DNA of 64,000 nt, taken from NCBI RefSeq assembly GCF_012276985.1, contig NZ_JAAXMM010000009.1, forward strand, positions 62,001 to 126,000. Direction: 5' to 3'. A program made the position numbers and the translations under genes. Of the stretch, positions 19,910 through 29,775 are shown piece by piece. Source of the stretch: Agrobacterium sp. a22-2. Its GTDB lineage: Bacteria; Pseudomonadota; Alphaproteobacteria; Rhizobiales; Rhizobiaceae. Each line of letters starts with the position of its first letter. Within the stretch, counting starts at the first letter, position 1. The notes below the pieces were generated by a model. That model was not told where the DNA came from. It was given only the letters and a program-made list of their open reading frames with translations, and did no database searches.

Positions 19910-20229
19910 CAGGCCTTACCGAGTGCCTCGACCGTGACCGGGGAAAAATCCGGCTTGTAGGAGGCGATACGTGCAAAAAGTGGGGTGCGGAAGCGTTCCG
20001 GCAAGGGGTCGGCGCCGGTAATCCAGCGCACCAGGTCGTTGTCTTCCTCGGCCATGATCACTTCCAGCTCGTCGAGGTCGGCGTCCGACAGGCCGGCAAG
20101 CTCGGCTTCGGAAAATTCGCCGAGTACCAGGTCCATTTCGCGGATGCCGCGATGCCAACAGCGAAACAGGATACGCTTGCGGCGGGGATCCAGATCGGAA
20201 CTGCTACGGGTCAATCCAGTCATTGCCAT
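19909..20229 (-). CDS. sdhE: SdhE, succinate dehydrogenase flavinylation factor
   Basis: A 106-residue SdhE (DUF339/YgfY) protein that promotes covalent FAD attachment to SdhA. The conserved segment RRKRILFRCWHRGIREMD holds the RGxxE-type motif needed for function, followed by DNDLVRWITG. The start at 20229 has AGGA seven bases upstream; ATG at 20223 is the alternative. It overlaps mfd by one base. Linkage of sdhE with mfd and recG is common in Rhizobiales and is not thought to reflect a shared pathway. Confidence 0.92.
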   Translation of the reverse strand: MAMTGLTRSSSDLDPRRKRILFRCWHRGIREMDLVLGEFSEAELAGLSDADLDELEVIMAEEDNDLVRWITGADPLPERFRTPLFARIASYKPDFSPVTVEALGKA

Positions 20230-20322
20230 GCCACCTTCCTGTTGATGCGCCTCTATAACGCTTCACTCCCGCCTTGTCAGCCTTGCCAAGAGCGTAATTC
20301 TCGTCGCATTTTGCCAGCCATC

Positions 20323-22428
20323 ATGCGTCCCACCCTGCTCGATCCCCTGTTCTCGCCCATCGCGTCCTTGTCCGGCGTCGGGCCGAAGCTTGCGCAATTG
20401 CTGGCAAGTCTCTTGGGGCGCGAGGATGCCGAGGATTGCCGGGTCATCGATCTCCTGTTCGTGGCGCCGCACCGGCTGATCGACCGGCGCAACCAGCCGG
20501 GCATTGCGCTGGCCCAGCAGGGCGCCATCGTCACCGTCACCGGACGGGTCGACCGCCACCAGCCGCCGCCGCGCGGCAAGAGCAACCTGCCCTATCGGGT
20601 TTTCCTGCATGACGAGACCGGCGAACTGGCGCTGACCTTCTTCCGCGCCAAGGCAAACTGGCTGGAAAACGCCCTGCCGATCGACGAGACGGTCATGGTG
20701 TCGGGCAAGGTCGACTGGTTCAACGGCCGGCCGTCGATGGTCCATCCCGATTACATGGTAAAGGCGAGCGAAGCGGGCAACCTGCCGATGGTCGAGCCGG
20801 TCTATCCGCTGACGGCAGGCCTGTCGCCCAAAGTGCTGCGCAAGGCCATCGAACACGCCGTGGAGCGGGTGCCGGAGTTTGCCGAATGGATCGACGGGCC
20901 GCTGGTCGAGCGTCAGGGCTTTCCCAGCGCCCGCGACAGCCTGATCGGGCTGCATCACCCGCGCGACGAGATGGATATCGACCCGCAGGCGCCGGTGCGG
21001 CGCCGACTTGCCTATGACGAATTCCTAGCCGGGCAACTGTCGCTGGCGCTGGTGCGCCAGAAGCTGCGCAAGGTGGCAGGCACGCCCGTCAGAGCCACGG
21101 GCACCCTATCGGCCCAGATTCTGGCCGCCCTGCCCTTTTCGCCGACCGCCAGCCAGGCAGCGGCCGTGGCCGATATCCTGAAGGACATGGCAAGCGACCA
21201 GCGCATGCTGCGGCTGCTGCAGGGCGATGTCGGCGCGGGCAAGACGCTGGTGGCGCTGCTCGCCATGGCAGCCGTCATCGAAAGCGGCGGCCAGGCGGTG
21301 CTGATGGCGCCGACCGAGATTCTGGCCCGCCAGCACCATGCAACGATCTCGACCTATGCGGCGGCGGCCGGCATCACGGTCGAGGTGCTGACCGGGCGCA
21401 CCAAGGGCCGCGAGCGCGAGGCGATTACCGAGCGCATTGCCTCTGGCCAGGCGCAGATCGTCATCGGCACCCATGCGCTGTTCCAGGACTCGGTCACCTA
21501 CCACAACCTGATGCTGGCCGTGGTCGACGAGCAGCATCGGTTCGGCGTGCATCAGCGGTTGCGACTGACGGCCAAGGGCATCTCGCCGCATATGCTTGTG
21601 ATGACCGCGACGCCCATTCCCCGCACCCTGGTGCTGGCCGCCTTCGGCGACATGGACGTGTCGAAGCTCACGGAAAAGCCGGCCGGCCGCAAGCCGATCC
21701 AGACGGTGACGGTGCCGAGCGAACGCACCGGCGAGATCGTCGAGCGGCTGCGGGCTGCCGTCGCCGATGGCAAGAAGGCCTATTGGATCTGCCCGCTGGT
21801 GGAAGAATCCGATGTCTCCGACCTGATGTCGGCGGAAGAACGCCACGCGGTGCTGACCCAGGCGATCGGACCGTCTGTCGGGCTGGTGCATGGCCGGATG
21901 AGCGGCCCGGAAAAGGATGCCGCGATGATGGCGTTCAAGACTGGCGAGACGCGGTTGCTGGTCGCCACGACCGTGGTCGAGGTCGGCGTCGACGTGCCGG
22001 ATGCGACGATCATGGTGATCGAGCATGCCGAGCGCTTCGGCCTGGCCCAGCTGCACCAGCTGCGCGGCCGGGTCGGGCGCGGCGCCGATGCCTCGACCTG
22101 CATCCTGCTCTACAAGGGACCGCTCAGCGAGACCGGCCGGGCGCGGCTGTCGATCCTGCGCGACAGCGAGGACGGTTTTCTGATCGCCGAGGAGGACCTG
22201 AAACTGCGCGGCGAAGGCGAGCTGCTCGGCACACGGCAATCGGGCACGCCGGGCTTCCGCATTGCCAGCCTCGAGGCCCATGGCGATCTGCTGGAAATCG
22301 CCCGCAAGGATGCCGCCTATCTGCTTGAGCGCGATCCCGACCTGATGTCGGAGCGCGGCCAAGCCATGCGCGTCCTGCTCTACCTGCACCGTCGCGACGA
22401 GGCGATCAGGTTTCTGCGGGCGGGATAG
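20323..22428 (+). CDS. recG: ATP-dependent DNA helicase RecG
   Basis: A 701-residue RecG, which remodels stalled replication forks and Holliday junctions. The N-terminal wedge/OB domain (for example AIVTVTGRVDRH) is followed by helicase domains with Walker A GDVGAGKTLVA, the DEQH box in VVDEQHRFGVHQRL, TATPIPRTL and QLRGRVGRG. ATG at 20323 gives the normal family length; a longer open frame upstream is not RecG-like and crosses sdhE. Its 3' end overlaps the convergent DUF502 gene by 23 bases. Confidence 0.97.
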   Translation: MRPTLLDPLFSPIASLSGVGPKLAQLLASLLGREDAEDCRVIDLLFVAPHRLIDRRNQPGIALAQQGAIVTVTGRVDRHQPPPRGKSNLPYRVFLHDETGELALTFFRAKANWLENALPIDETVMVSGKVDWFNGRPSMVHPDYMVKASEAGNLPMVEPVYPLTAGLSPKVLRKAIEHAVERVPEFAEWIDGPLVERQGFPSARDSLIGLHHPRDEMDIDPQAPVRRRLAYDEFLAGQLSLALVRQKLRKVAGTPVRATGTLSAQILAALPFSPTASQAAAVADILKDMASDQRMLRLLQGDVGAGKTLVALLAMAAVIESGGQAVLMAPTEILARQHHATISTYAAAAGITVEVLTGRTKGREREAITERIASGQAQIVIGTHALFQDSVTYHNLMLAVVDEQHRFGVHQRLRLTAKGISPHMLVMTATPIPRTLVLAAFGDMDVSKLTEKPAGRKPIQTVTVPSERTGEIVERLRAAVADGKKAYWICPLVEESDVSDLMSAEERHAVLTQAIGPSVGLVHGRMSGPEKDAAMMAFKTGETRLLVATTVVEVGVDVPDATIMVIEHAERFGLAQLHQLRGRVGRGADASTCILLYKGPLSETGRARLSILRDSEDGFLIAEEDLKLRGEGELLGTRQSGTPGFRIASLEAHGDLLEIARKDAAYLLERDPDLMSERGQAMRVLLYLHRRDEAIRFLRAG

Positions 22429-23092
22429 GGGGAGCCGCAGCCTGCGGCAGCTTGTAATTCGGCACGATCAATCCGCCTGAAATCAGCAGCTTGGCGCCCT
22501 CTTCCGGGGTCATGTCCAGCAGTTTCAGCTTGTGGCGCGGCACGAACATCAGGAAGCCGGCGGTCGGCACCGGGGTCGGCGGCAGGAAGACGGCGACCAT
22601 TTCCTGGCCATCCTCATTGAGCCGCGCCGCGATCTCGCCGGTGGCATCGGTGGCGATGAACACCAGAACCCACATTCCGGGGCTGGGGAACTCGACAAGC
22701 CCGACCTTCTTGAAGGACGAGGACTGGTCTTTCAATACCGATTCGAAGATCTGCTTCAAACTCTTGTAGAGCGTACGCACCAGCGGCATGCGGTGAAAGA
22801 TCTGCTCGCCGAAGGTGACGATCGAGCGGCCGATCAGGTTCTTGCCGAGAAAGCCGATGGCCGTGATGGTGACCACTGCAATCAGCAGGCCGAAACCGGG
22901 CACCGCGAACTTCAGATAGCTTTCGGGATTGTAGCGATCGGGAATGTAGGGTTTCACCCAGCTGTCGGCCCAGCGGATAAAGGACCAGGTCAGCCAGATG
23001 GTGATGGCGATCGGCGCGCAAATAATCAATCCCGTCAGGAAATTGTTCCGGAGGCGCGTCGCCACGGAGATTTTCTCTGGGCTGTCGTTCAT
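22406..23092 (-). CDS. DUF502 family membrane protein
   Basis: A 228-residue inner-membrane protein of the DUF502 family. Two hydrophobic segments are visible, about residues 18-38 (FLTGLIICAPIAITIWLTW) and 63-85 (VPGFGLLIAVVTITAIGFLG), followed by a soluble domain with FPSPGMWVLVFIA and the family-typical FLPPTPVPTAGFLMFVP. Function is unknown. ATG at 23092 is used; the 17 extra upstream residues do not look conserved. It lies just downstream of the GNAT and glmS genes on the same strand and may be in one transcript with them. Confidence 0.88.
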   Translation of the reverse strand: MNDSPEKISVATRLRNNFLTGLIICAPIAITIWLTWSFIRWADSWVKPYIPDRYNPESYLKFAVPGFGLLIAVVTITAIGFLGKNLIGRSIVTFGEQIFHRMPLVRTLYKSLKQIFESVLKDQSSSFKKVGLVEFPSPGMWVLVFIATDATGEIAARLNEDGQEMVAVFLPPTPVPTAGFLMFVPRHKLKLLDMTPEEGAKLLISGGLIVPNYKLPQAAAPPIPPAET

Positions 23093-23102
23093 CGTACCGC
23101 CG

Positions 23103-23606
23103 TTATGCTGCACTGCCATAAAACGCAGGATGGAAGGCGACAATGCCGGATGGCACAGACCCTCGCAAGGGCAAAATCATGAAATATTCGGCCGGCAAAT
23201 CCGGATAGGTCAAACTGGCGTGATGACCGAACCCGAACTTGGGGTAAAGCTGCGGGCTGCCGACCACGACGCAGCCCTCAGCTCCCAGATCCCGCAGGCG
23301 GTCCAGACCCTCGCGGATCAGCTTGGCGCCGATGCCCTGACCCTGGCGATCCGGACGCACGGATACCGGTCCGAGCCCGAACCAGCCGCGCTCGCCACCC
23401 GACAGCGTCGCGGGCGAGAAGGCGATATGGCCGATGATGCCGTCCTCGTCTTCGGCCACAAGGGAGATGGTCAAGCCATGGGCGGCGCGCAGGCGCGTCA
23501 CGATCAGGTGTTCGGTCTGGTCGCTGTAATCCTTGCCGGCAAAGGCTGCCTCAGTGATTTCGCCGATCGCCTCTTCATCGCCCGCTTGCTCGGCGCGGAT
23601 CATCAT
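23103..23606 (-). CDS. GNAT-family N-acetyltransferase
   Basis: A 167-residue acetyltransferase. The acetyl-CoA loop is visible as SVRPDRQGQGIGAKLI, after a beta strand (LGPVSV), and the C-terminal part has GSPQLYPKFGF, typical of the YhbS-like subgroup. Substrate unknown. The start ATGATGA overlaps the glmS stop, so it is translationally coupled to glmS, although acetylation of GlcN-1-P in this organism is done by GlmU. The co-location may be incidental. Confidence 0.86.
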   Translation of the reverse strand: MMIRAEQAGDEEAIGEITEAAFAGKDYSDQTEHLIVTRLRAAHGLTISLVAEDEDGIIGHIAFSPATLSGGERGWFGLGPVSVRPDRQGQGIGAKLIREGLDRLRDLGAEGCVVVGSPQLYPKFGFGHHASLTYPDLPAEYFMILPLRGSVPSGIVAFHPAFYGSAA

Positions 23607-25429
23607 TCCACCGTGACCGATTTGGCCAGATTGCGCGGCTGGTCGACATCGGTGCCCATGAAGACGGCGGTGTGATAGGCGAGCAGCTGGATCGGCAGCG
23701 AGAAGACCATCGGCGAGATGATTTCCGCGACATTCGGCAGAACGATGGTCGCCATGGTCGGCAGCTTGGAGGCGGCCGCCCCCTTCTCGTCGGTGATGAA
23801 GATGATGCGGCCACCGCGGGCGGCGACTTCCTGCATGTTCGATACGGTTTTTTCGAAGAAGCGGTCATGGGGGGCGATGACGATGACCGGCATGTTCTCG
23901 TCGATCAGCGCGATCGGACCATGCTTCAATTCGCCCGCCGCATAGCCTTCGGCATGGATATAGGAAATCTCCTTCAGCTTCAGCGCGCCTTCCATGGCGA
24001 GCGGATAGCTGGTGCCGCGGCCGAGATAGAGCACGTCCTTGAACTTCGACAGTTCGCGGGCAAGGCTCTCCATCTGCGGCTGGATATCGTTCAGCACCTT
24101 GCTCATGATGCGCGGCATTTCGGCAAGGCTGCGCACCAGCTGCCTTTCATCGGCGGGGGTCACCGTGCCGCGCGCCTTGCCGGCACCGATGGCCAAGGCC
24201 GCCAGAACCGCCAGCTGGCAGGTGAAGGCCTTGGTCGAGGCGACGCCGATCTCCGGGCCAGCCAGGATCGGGAACACCGCGTCGGCCTCGCGGGCAATGG
24301 TCGATTCCTTAACATTGACGATGGCGCCGATCTTCAGGCCCTCGTCCTTGCAATAGCGCAGGCAGGCCAGCGTATCGGCGGTTTCGCCGGACTGCGAGAT
24401 GAACAGGGCTGCCTGATCCGTGGACAGCGGCATTTCGCGGTAGCGGAACTCGGAGGCGACATCGATCTCGACCGGCAGGCGGGCATAACGCTCGAACCAG
24501 TATTTGCCGATCAGGCCGGACAGATAGGCAGTGCCGCAGGCCGAGACGGCAAGACCCCGCAAGGCCTTGAAATCGATGGCCGAGACATTCGGCTTGATCG
24601 AATGGTCCTGGAAATCGACATAGTGCGACAGCGCGTGGGAAATGACTTCCGGCTGCTCGTAGATTTCCTTTTCCATGAAATGGCGGTGATTGCCCTTGTC
24701 GACCATGAAGGCGGTCGCCTGGGAGATCTGGTGCGGGCGTTTCACCGGCTTGCCGGAGAAATCCATGATCTCGGCGCCGCCGTGATGGATGATGGCGCAG
24801 TCGCCATCGACCAGGTAGGCGATCTCGTTGGTAAAGGGGCTGAGGGCAATGGCATCGGAGCCGAGGAACATTTCGCCCTTGCCGAAGCCAATGGCCAGCG
24901 GCGGGCCGAAGCGGGCCGCCATGATCGTATCCGGGTCGTCCTGAAACATCACCACCAGCGCATAGGCACCGGTCACCTGGTTGAGCATGGCGAGCATGGC
25001 GGCGCGGTTGTCGAGGCCCTGGCGGCGATACTTGGCGAGCAGCTGGGCGACGACTTCGGTGTCGGTCTGGGTGGTGAATTCGGCCCCTTCCGCCGTCAGC
25101 GCATCGCGCAGCTCGGAAAAATTCTCGATGATGCCATTGTGCACGACGGCGACGCCCTCGACGAAATGCGGATGGGCATTGGTCTCGTTGGGCACACCAT
25201 GGGTAGCCCAGCGGGTGTGGGCAATGCCGATCGTGCCGGCCAGCGGTTCGTCGGACAGTTTCTTCTCAAGATTGAACAGCTTGCCTTCGGCACGGCGGCG
25301 CTCCATGGCGCCGTCGTGGATGGTGGCGACGCCGGCGGAATCATAACCGCGATATTCGAGCCGCTTCAGGGCGTCGACAAGACGCTCCGCCACCGGCCTG
25401 TTACCGACAATACCGACGATGCCGCACAT
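23603..25429 (-). CDS. glmS: Glutamine--fructose-6-phosphate aminotransferase (isomerizing)
   Basis: A 608-residue GlmS that makes glucosamine-6-phosphate, the first committed step to UDP-GlcNAc. Cys2 (MCGIVGIVGN) is the glutaminase nucleophile; the class II amidotransferase domain continues with HTRWATHG and NGIIENF. Two SIS sugar-isomerase domains follow (SACGTAYLSG, SQSGETADTL, GRGTSYPLAMEGALKLKE) and the C-terminal NLAKSVTVE is intact. It lies downstream of glmU with a 113-base gap, grouping two steps of amino-sugar synthesis. No glmS ribozyme is expected or seen in this lineage. Confidence 0.98.
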   Translation of the reverse strand: MCGIVGIVGNRPVAERLVDALKRLEYRGYDSAGVATIHDGAMERRRAEGKLFNLEKKLSDEPLAGTIGIAHTRWATHGVPNETNAHPHFVEGVAVVHNGIIENFSELRDALTAEGAEFTTQTDTEVVAQLLAKYRRQGLDNRAAMLAMLNQVTGAYALVVMFQDDPDTIMAARFGPPLAIGFGKGEMFLGSDAIALSPFTNEIAYLVDGDCAIIHHGGAEIMDFSGKPVKRPHQISQATAFMVDKGNHRHFMEKEIYEQPEVISHALSHYVDFQDHSIKPNVSAIDFKALRGLAVSACGTAYLSGLIGKYWFERYARLPVEIDVASEFRYREMPLSTDQAALFISQSGETADTLACLRYCKDEGLKIGAIVNVKESTIAREADAVFPILAGPEIGVASTKAFTCQLAVLAALAIGAGKARGTVTPADERQLVRSLAEMPRIMSKVLNDIQPQMESLARELSKFKDVLYLGRGTSYPLAMEGALKLKEISYIHAEGYAAGELKHGPIALIDENMPVIVIAPHDRFFEKTVSNMQEVAARGGRIIFITDEKGAAASKLPTMATIVLPNVAEIISPMVFSLPIQLLAYHTAVFMGTDVDQPRNLAKSVTVE

Positions 25430-25542
25430 GAAATTCTCCGTCTGGCTTTACTCTGTGGCGCCAGTCCTAATGATTTTCGCAAATTCCGCAATCGCGAAGG
25501 CGGTCACATTCGGTATCGTACGGTTACGCTTTCCGGACGAAC

Positions 25543-26904
25543 TCAGTGTCCGGTTTTCTTCGCTGCCTTGGCTGCCAGGTTGCGAGCGCGGATCTCCTTG
25601 GCGCGGCCCGGCTTGATCTCCTGACGGGCGCGGCCGAGCGCCAGCGCATCGGCTGGCACGTCGTCAGTAATGACGCTGCCCGAGGCAACGAGGGCGCCGT
25701 CGCCGATCGACACCGGGGCTACCAGCGACGAGTTGGAGCCGATGAAAGCCCCCTCGCCGATCCGGGTGATGTGCTTGTTCACGCCATCGTAATTGCAGGT
25801 GATGGTGCCAGCGCCGATATTGGTGTCAGCCCCCACGAAGGCGTCGCCGATATAGGTGAGATGATTGACCTTGGCGCCCCTGCCGATCTCGGCCTTCTTG
25901 ACCTCGCAGAAATTGCCGACCTTGGAACCCTCGGCCAGATTTGCGCCGGGCCGCAGCCGCGCGAAGGGGCCGACCGTTGCGCCGCTTGCCACATGGGCGC
26001 CTTCCAGATGGGAGAAGGCATGGATGACCGCGCCGGCTTCGATCACGACGCCCGGACCGAAGACGACGTTGGGCTCGATCAGCGCGTCCTGGCCGATCAC
26101 CGTATCATAAGCGAGAAAGACGGTTTCGGGCGCGATCATGCTGACCCCGGACAGCATCAGCTCATGGCGGCGGCGCTCCTGCCAGACCCGCTCGATCTGT
26201 GCCAGTTCGGCGCGGTTGTTGCATCCGGCAAGCTCGGCCTCCGGCGCATCGACAGCGACGGCCTTGCCGCCGGCCGAGCGGGCGATTTCGACCAGATCGG
26301 TCAGATAATATTCGCCCTTGGCATTGGCATTGCCGATGCGCTGCAGCAGGTCGAGAGCCTTGCGGCCGTTGATGGCCATCAGTCCGCTATTGCACCAGGT
26401 GACCTGGCGCTCGGCGTCGGTGGCGTCCTTTTCCTCGCGGATGGCGACCAGTTCGCCATTGTCGACGAGCAGTCGTCCATAGCCGGTCGGCCGGTCGGTG
26501 TGAAAACCGATCACCGCGATGTCATTGCCGGCGGCAAGGGCGGCCCGGGCGGCCAGAAGCGGGCCTTCGGTGATCAGCGGCACATCGCCATAGGCGACGA
26601 GAATTTCGTCATAACCCTGGGCGATCACGTCGCGAGCGGTCAGCACGGCATGGCCGGTGCCAAGGCGCTCAGTCTGCAGGACGGGCGTCACCTGCAGGCC
26701 ATCGACTCTAGCGGCCTTGGCCACGGCCTCGGCGTCGCGGCCGACGACCAGCGCCACGTCCGCGATACCGGCTTTGGCGATGGCCGCCATGACATGGGCG
26801 ATCATCGGCCGGCCAGCGACCGGATGCAGCACTTTCGACATCGAGGATTTCATGCGCGTGCTGTCGCCCGCGGCAAGAATAACGGCCAGACAGCTGCGGT
26901 CCAT
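25543..26904 (-). CDS. glmU: Bifunctional GlcN-1-P N-acetyltransferase / GlcNAc-1-P uridyltransferase
   Basis: A 453-residue GlmU, which acetylates GlcN-1-P and converts the product to UDP-GlcNAc for peptidoglycan and LPS. The N-terminal pyrophosphorylase has [22 protein letters not shown] and [17 protein letters not shown] residues ([11 protein letters not shown]). The C-terminal left-handed beta helix shows hexapeptide repeats ([38 protein letters not shown]). ATG at 26904 is chosen for its GGGAG site and homology; a frame running on to 27117 overlaps non-coding sequence. Followed by glmS on the same strand. Confidence 0.97.
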   Translation of the reverse strand: MDRSCLAVILAAGDSTRMKSSMSKVLHPVAGRPMIAHVMAAIAKAGIADVALVVGRDAEAVAKAARVDGLQVTPVLQTERLGTGHAVLTARDVIAQGYDEILVAYGDVPLITEGPLLAARAALAAGNDIAVIGFHTDRPTGYGRLLVDNGELVAIREEKDATDAERQVTWCNSGLMAINGRKALDLLQRIGNANAKGEYYLTDLVEIARSAGGKAVAVDAPEAELAGCNNRAELAQIERVWQERRRHELMLSGVSMIAPETVFLAYDTVIGQDALIEPNVVFGPGVVIEAGAVIHAFSHLEGAHVASGATVGPFARLRPGANLAEGSKVGNFCEVKKAEIGRGAKVNHLTYIGDAFVGADTNIGAGTITCNYDGVNKHITRIGEGAFIGSNSSLVAPVSIGDGALVASGSVITDDVPADALALGRARQEIKPGRAKEIRARNLAAKAAKKTGH

Positions 26905-27028
26905 GTCACACTCCCGAATATGCGTCGTCAAAAAGGTGGGATCAGCTACCACGCAGAACCGCCTTTCGGCAAGGCACGGCGAAGAGCGGCTCGCCTTGGG
27001 CAGATCAAACGATGAGGGGACGGAAGGA

Positions 27029-27772
27029 TCAGCCGCGCTGCGCGGCAAAGCTTGCCTGCGCCCGGTCCCGGCCGACCAGGATGACCTTTTCCATGGCGGC
27101 ACGTGCGCCGGCCGCATCGCGGGTCTCGATCGCCGCGACGATGGCCATGTGCGAGGCCTTGACGTCGGAGACCCGCATTCTATCGGCGGGTGTCGAGGAC
27201 AGCTTGAAGGCGCCGACCAGCGCCGCCTTGATCAGGCTGCCGAGCGTGCGCATGAACGGATTGCCGGACGCATTGGCAAGCGCCATATGGAAGCGCAGAT
27301 CGGCGATCGCCAGGCTTTCGGTGGTGTGGTCGGGATTGCCGAGATCCTCGGCCAGACGCCGCAGGATGTCGATCGCCTCCGGGGTTGCCTTTTCGGCGGC
27401 AAGGGCGGCCGCTGCCGGCTCGAAGGCCAGGCGGATTTCATAAAGACTGAGCAGGAATTCCTCGCTGACGCCGCATTCGAAATGCCAGGTCAGCACATCG
27501 CCATCGAACATGTTCCAGAATTGCCGGTCGGTGACGCGAGTGCCGATACGGGCTTTCGGCACGACCAGCCCCTTGGCGGCCAATGTCTTCATCGCCTCGC
27601 GCAGCACCGTGCGCGATACGTGGAAGCGTTGCGCCAGCTCCAGATCGCCCGGCAGGACGCTGCCGACCGGAAACTCGCCGCTGATGATCGCCGTACCGAT
27701 CTCATCGACGACCTGGCCGTGGCTGGTGCGCGAGCCGGTTATCGTCACGGGTCCGAGCAATCCGTTGTACAA
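27029..27772 (-). CDS. FadR/GntR-family (FCD) transcriptional regulator
   Basis: A 247-residue regulator with an N-terminal winged helix-turn-helix ([50 protein letters not shown]) and a C-terminal all-helical FCD ligand domain. It starts at a TTG codon with AAGGGG seven bases upstream. It follows the last permease gene of the galactofuranose-type ABC transporter by about 20 bases, so it is probably the operon's own regulator, responding to the transported sugar or a derivative. A TCATA-N3-TATGA box upstream of ytfQ is a candidate operator. Ligand inferred only from context. Confidence 0.87.
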   Translation of the reverse strand: MYNGLLGPVTITGSRTSHGQVVDEIGTAIISGEFPVGSVLPGDLELAQRFHVSRTVLREAMKTLAAKGLVVPKARIGTRVTDRQFWNMFDGDVLTWHFECGVSEEFLLSLYEIRLAFEPAAAALAAEKATPEAIDILRRLAEDLGNPDHTTESLAIADLRFHMALANASGNPFMRTLGSLIKAALVGAFKLSSTPADRMRVSDVKASHMAIVAAIETRDAAGARAAMEKVILVGRDRAQASFAAQRG

Positions 27773-27793
27773 GATGAAGCCCCTTCTCTCTCG

Positions 27794-28762
27794 TCATCCA
27801 CTGCCTTTGCGCGACAGGGCGAGGATGCCCTTCTGCAACAGGATGAAGGCAAACAACAGTAGGCCGATGAGGATTTTCGTCCACCAACTGGAAAGGGTCC
27901 CGTCAAAGGTAATGTAAGTCTGGATCAATCCCTGGATGAGAATGCCAATGAATGTGCCGGCGATGAAGCCAGACCCGCCGGTCAGCAGCGTTCCGCCGAT
28001 CACCACGGCTGCGATCGCGTCCAGTTCGACGCCGACCGCCGAGAGCGGATAGCCGGCCGAGGTGTAGAGCGAGAAGACGATGCCGGCCAGACCGGCCAGC
28101 AGGCCCGATAGCGCATAGGTGAGGATCGTCGTGCGGCCGACCGGAACGCCCATCAGCCGTGCCGTCTGCACACCGCCGCCCAGCGCATAGACATTGGCGC
28201 CGAAGCGGGTGCGGTGGGCAATCAGCGCGCCGACGATGAAGACCAGGATCATGATGCCGCCGATCAGCGTCAGGCGCCCGCCGCCCGGCAGCTTGTAGAA
28301 GGTCTTGCGCATCACCGAGTAGAAGTCGTGGGCAATCGGGATGCTGTCGATCGACAGCACGAACGCCATGCCGCGCGCCAGAAACATGCCGGCCAGCGTC
28401 ACGATGAAGGACGGCATTTCCAGATAATGGATCACCGCCCCCATCAGGGCGCCGAAGGCCGTGGTGATGACCAACAGCAGCGCAAAGGCGACGACGGGAT
28501 GAACGCCGGTGTTTTCGAGCAGGACCGCCAGAAACACGCCGGCAAAGGCAATCACCGCGCCGACCGAGAGATCGATGCCGCCCGACAGGATGACGAAGGT
28601 CATGCCGACGGCGGCAATGCCGAGGAAGGCGTTGTCGGTCAGGAGATTGCTGATCACCCGGACCGACAGCATGGCCGGGAACTGCAGGGCGCAGACCGCA
28701 TAGGCGGTGATGAAGATGACGACGGTGGCCAGGACCGGAAGATAGCGGGCATTCAGGGTCAT
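27794..28762 (-). CDS. yjfF: Sugar ABC transporter permease YjfF-like
   Basis: A 322-residue inner-membrane permease of the RbsC/BPD_transp_2 family, one of two that form the membrane channel of a furanose ABC importer. The family motif GGIDLSVGAVIAFAGV is present at about residues 60-75 and ALSGLLAGLAGIV lies in the second half. ATG at 28762 is preferred because GGGGAG lies eight bases upstream; ATG at 28768 overlaps the ytfT stop (TGATG). It ends with a basic tail. By order and family it corresponds to YjfF of the E. coli galactofuranose system. Confidence 0.86.
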   Translation of the reverse strand: MTLNARYLPVLATVVIFITAYAVCALQFPAMLSVRVISNLLTDNAFLGIAAVGMTFVILSGGIDLSVGAVIAFAGVFLAVLLENTGVHPVVAFALLLVITTAFGALMGAVIHYLEMPSFIVTLAGMFLARGMAFVLSIDSIPIAHDFYSVMRKTFYKLPGGGRLTLIGGIMILVFIVGALIAHRTRFGANVYALGGGVQTARLMGVPVGRTTILTYALSGLLAGLAGIVFSLYTSAGYPLSAVGVELDAIAAVVIGGTLLTGGSGFIAGTFIGILIQGLIQTYITFDGTLSSWWTKILIGLLLFAFILLQKGILALSRKGSG

Positions 28763-28767
28763 CGGCA

Positions 28768-29775
28768 TCACTCCCCGGCACCGCTTGGCGCACGCCGGAC
28801 ATAGGCGCCGAGCTGCTGCAGGGCGGGCGACTGGATGACGAGAATGATCACGATAATGGCGGCCTTGATGATCAGGTTGAATTCCGGCGGGAAGCCGGAG
28901 AGCAGGATGCCGGTGTTGATCGACTGGATGATCAGCGCGCCGAGCAGCGAGCCGGCAATGCTGAACCGGCCGCCGAGCAGCGAGTTGCCGCCGACCACCA
29001 CGGCCAGGATGGCATCGAGTTCCAGCCAGAGGCCGGCATTGTTGGCGTCGGCGCCCTTGATGTCGGCGGCAACGATCAGGCCGGCGATGGTAGCGGCCAG
29101 GCTGCAGAGGCCATAGACGACGATCAGCAGGACGGGCGTGCCGACCCCCGACAAGGTGCTGGCGCGACGATTGATGCCGACCGATTCGACCAGCATGCCG
29201 AGCGCCGTGCCGCGCACCAGAAAGGCAATGGCGATGGCAAAGGCGATGAAGATCAGCACCGGCATGGGCAGCAGAAACAGTGCGCCGCTGCCGATGAACA
29301 CCAGGCCCGGATCGGTGAAGGTCAGGATCGTGCCCTCGGTGATCAGCTGCGCAATGCCGCGGCCGGCCACCATCAGCACCAGGGTGGCGATGATCGGCTG
29401 GATGCCGAGCACCGCGACCAGCACGCCGTTCCACAACCCGCACAACAGGCCGGTGACCAGAACGAGACCAAGCGTGTAAAGAAGCGACGCGCCGCCGGAG
29501 ATCGTCGCGGCAGCCACGGCACCGGTGATGGCAATCACCGCGCCGACGGAAAGGTCGATGCCCTTGGTGGCGATGACCAGCGTCATGCCGACGGCCAGCA
29601 GCGCCACCGGCGCACCGCGGTTCAGCACGTCGATCAGACTACCATAGAGCCGGCCGTTCTGGATCTCGATGTCGAAGAAGCCTGGAAAGGCCAGCACATT
29701 GAGGGTCAGGATGACGGCCAGCGCGATCAGTTGCGGGGCCAGACGGCCGGCGAGCGGTTTCAGATGCTGGATCAT
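28768..29775 (-). CDS. ytfT: Sugar ABC transporter permease YtfT-like
   Basis: A 335-residue permease paralogous to the next gene, with the motif KGIDLSVGAVIAITGAV near residue 70 and about nine membrane segments. With YjfF it should form the heteromeric channel for galactofuranose or a related furanose. Its ATG overlaps the ytfR stop by four bases, and its stop overlaps the yjfF start region, showing tight operon packing. The C-terminal AYVRRAPSGAGE tail is soluble. Confidence 0.87.
   Translation of the reverse strand: MIQHLKPLAGRLAPQLIALAVILTLNVLAFPGFFDIEIQNGRLYGSLIDVLNRGAPVALLAVGMTLVIATKGIDLSVGAVIAITGAVAAATISGGASLLYTLGLVLVTGLLCGLWNGVLVAVLGIQPIIATLVLMVAGRGIAQLITEGTILTFTDPGLVFIGSGALFLLPMPVLIFIAFAIAIAFLVRGTALGMLVESVGINRRASTLSGVGTPVLLIVVYGLCSLAATIAGLIVAADIKGADANNAGLWLELDAILAVVVGGNSLLGGRFSIAGSLLGALIIQSINTGILLSGFPPEFNLIIKAAIIVIILVIQSPALQQLGAYVRRAPSGAGE

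Noticed and set aside
19723..20322. N-terminal extension of recG by 200 residues
   Set aside because: It crosses sdhE, is Arg-rich and unlike RecG; ATG 20323 gives the normal length.
23672..25624. A 650-residue open frame antisense to glmS
   Set aside because: Same shadow effect; glmS is certain on the other strand.
27794..29443. A 549-residue fused permease frame
   Set aside because: The upstream half is a frame-shifted shadow of ytfT; the real yjfF starts at 28762.
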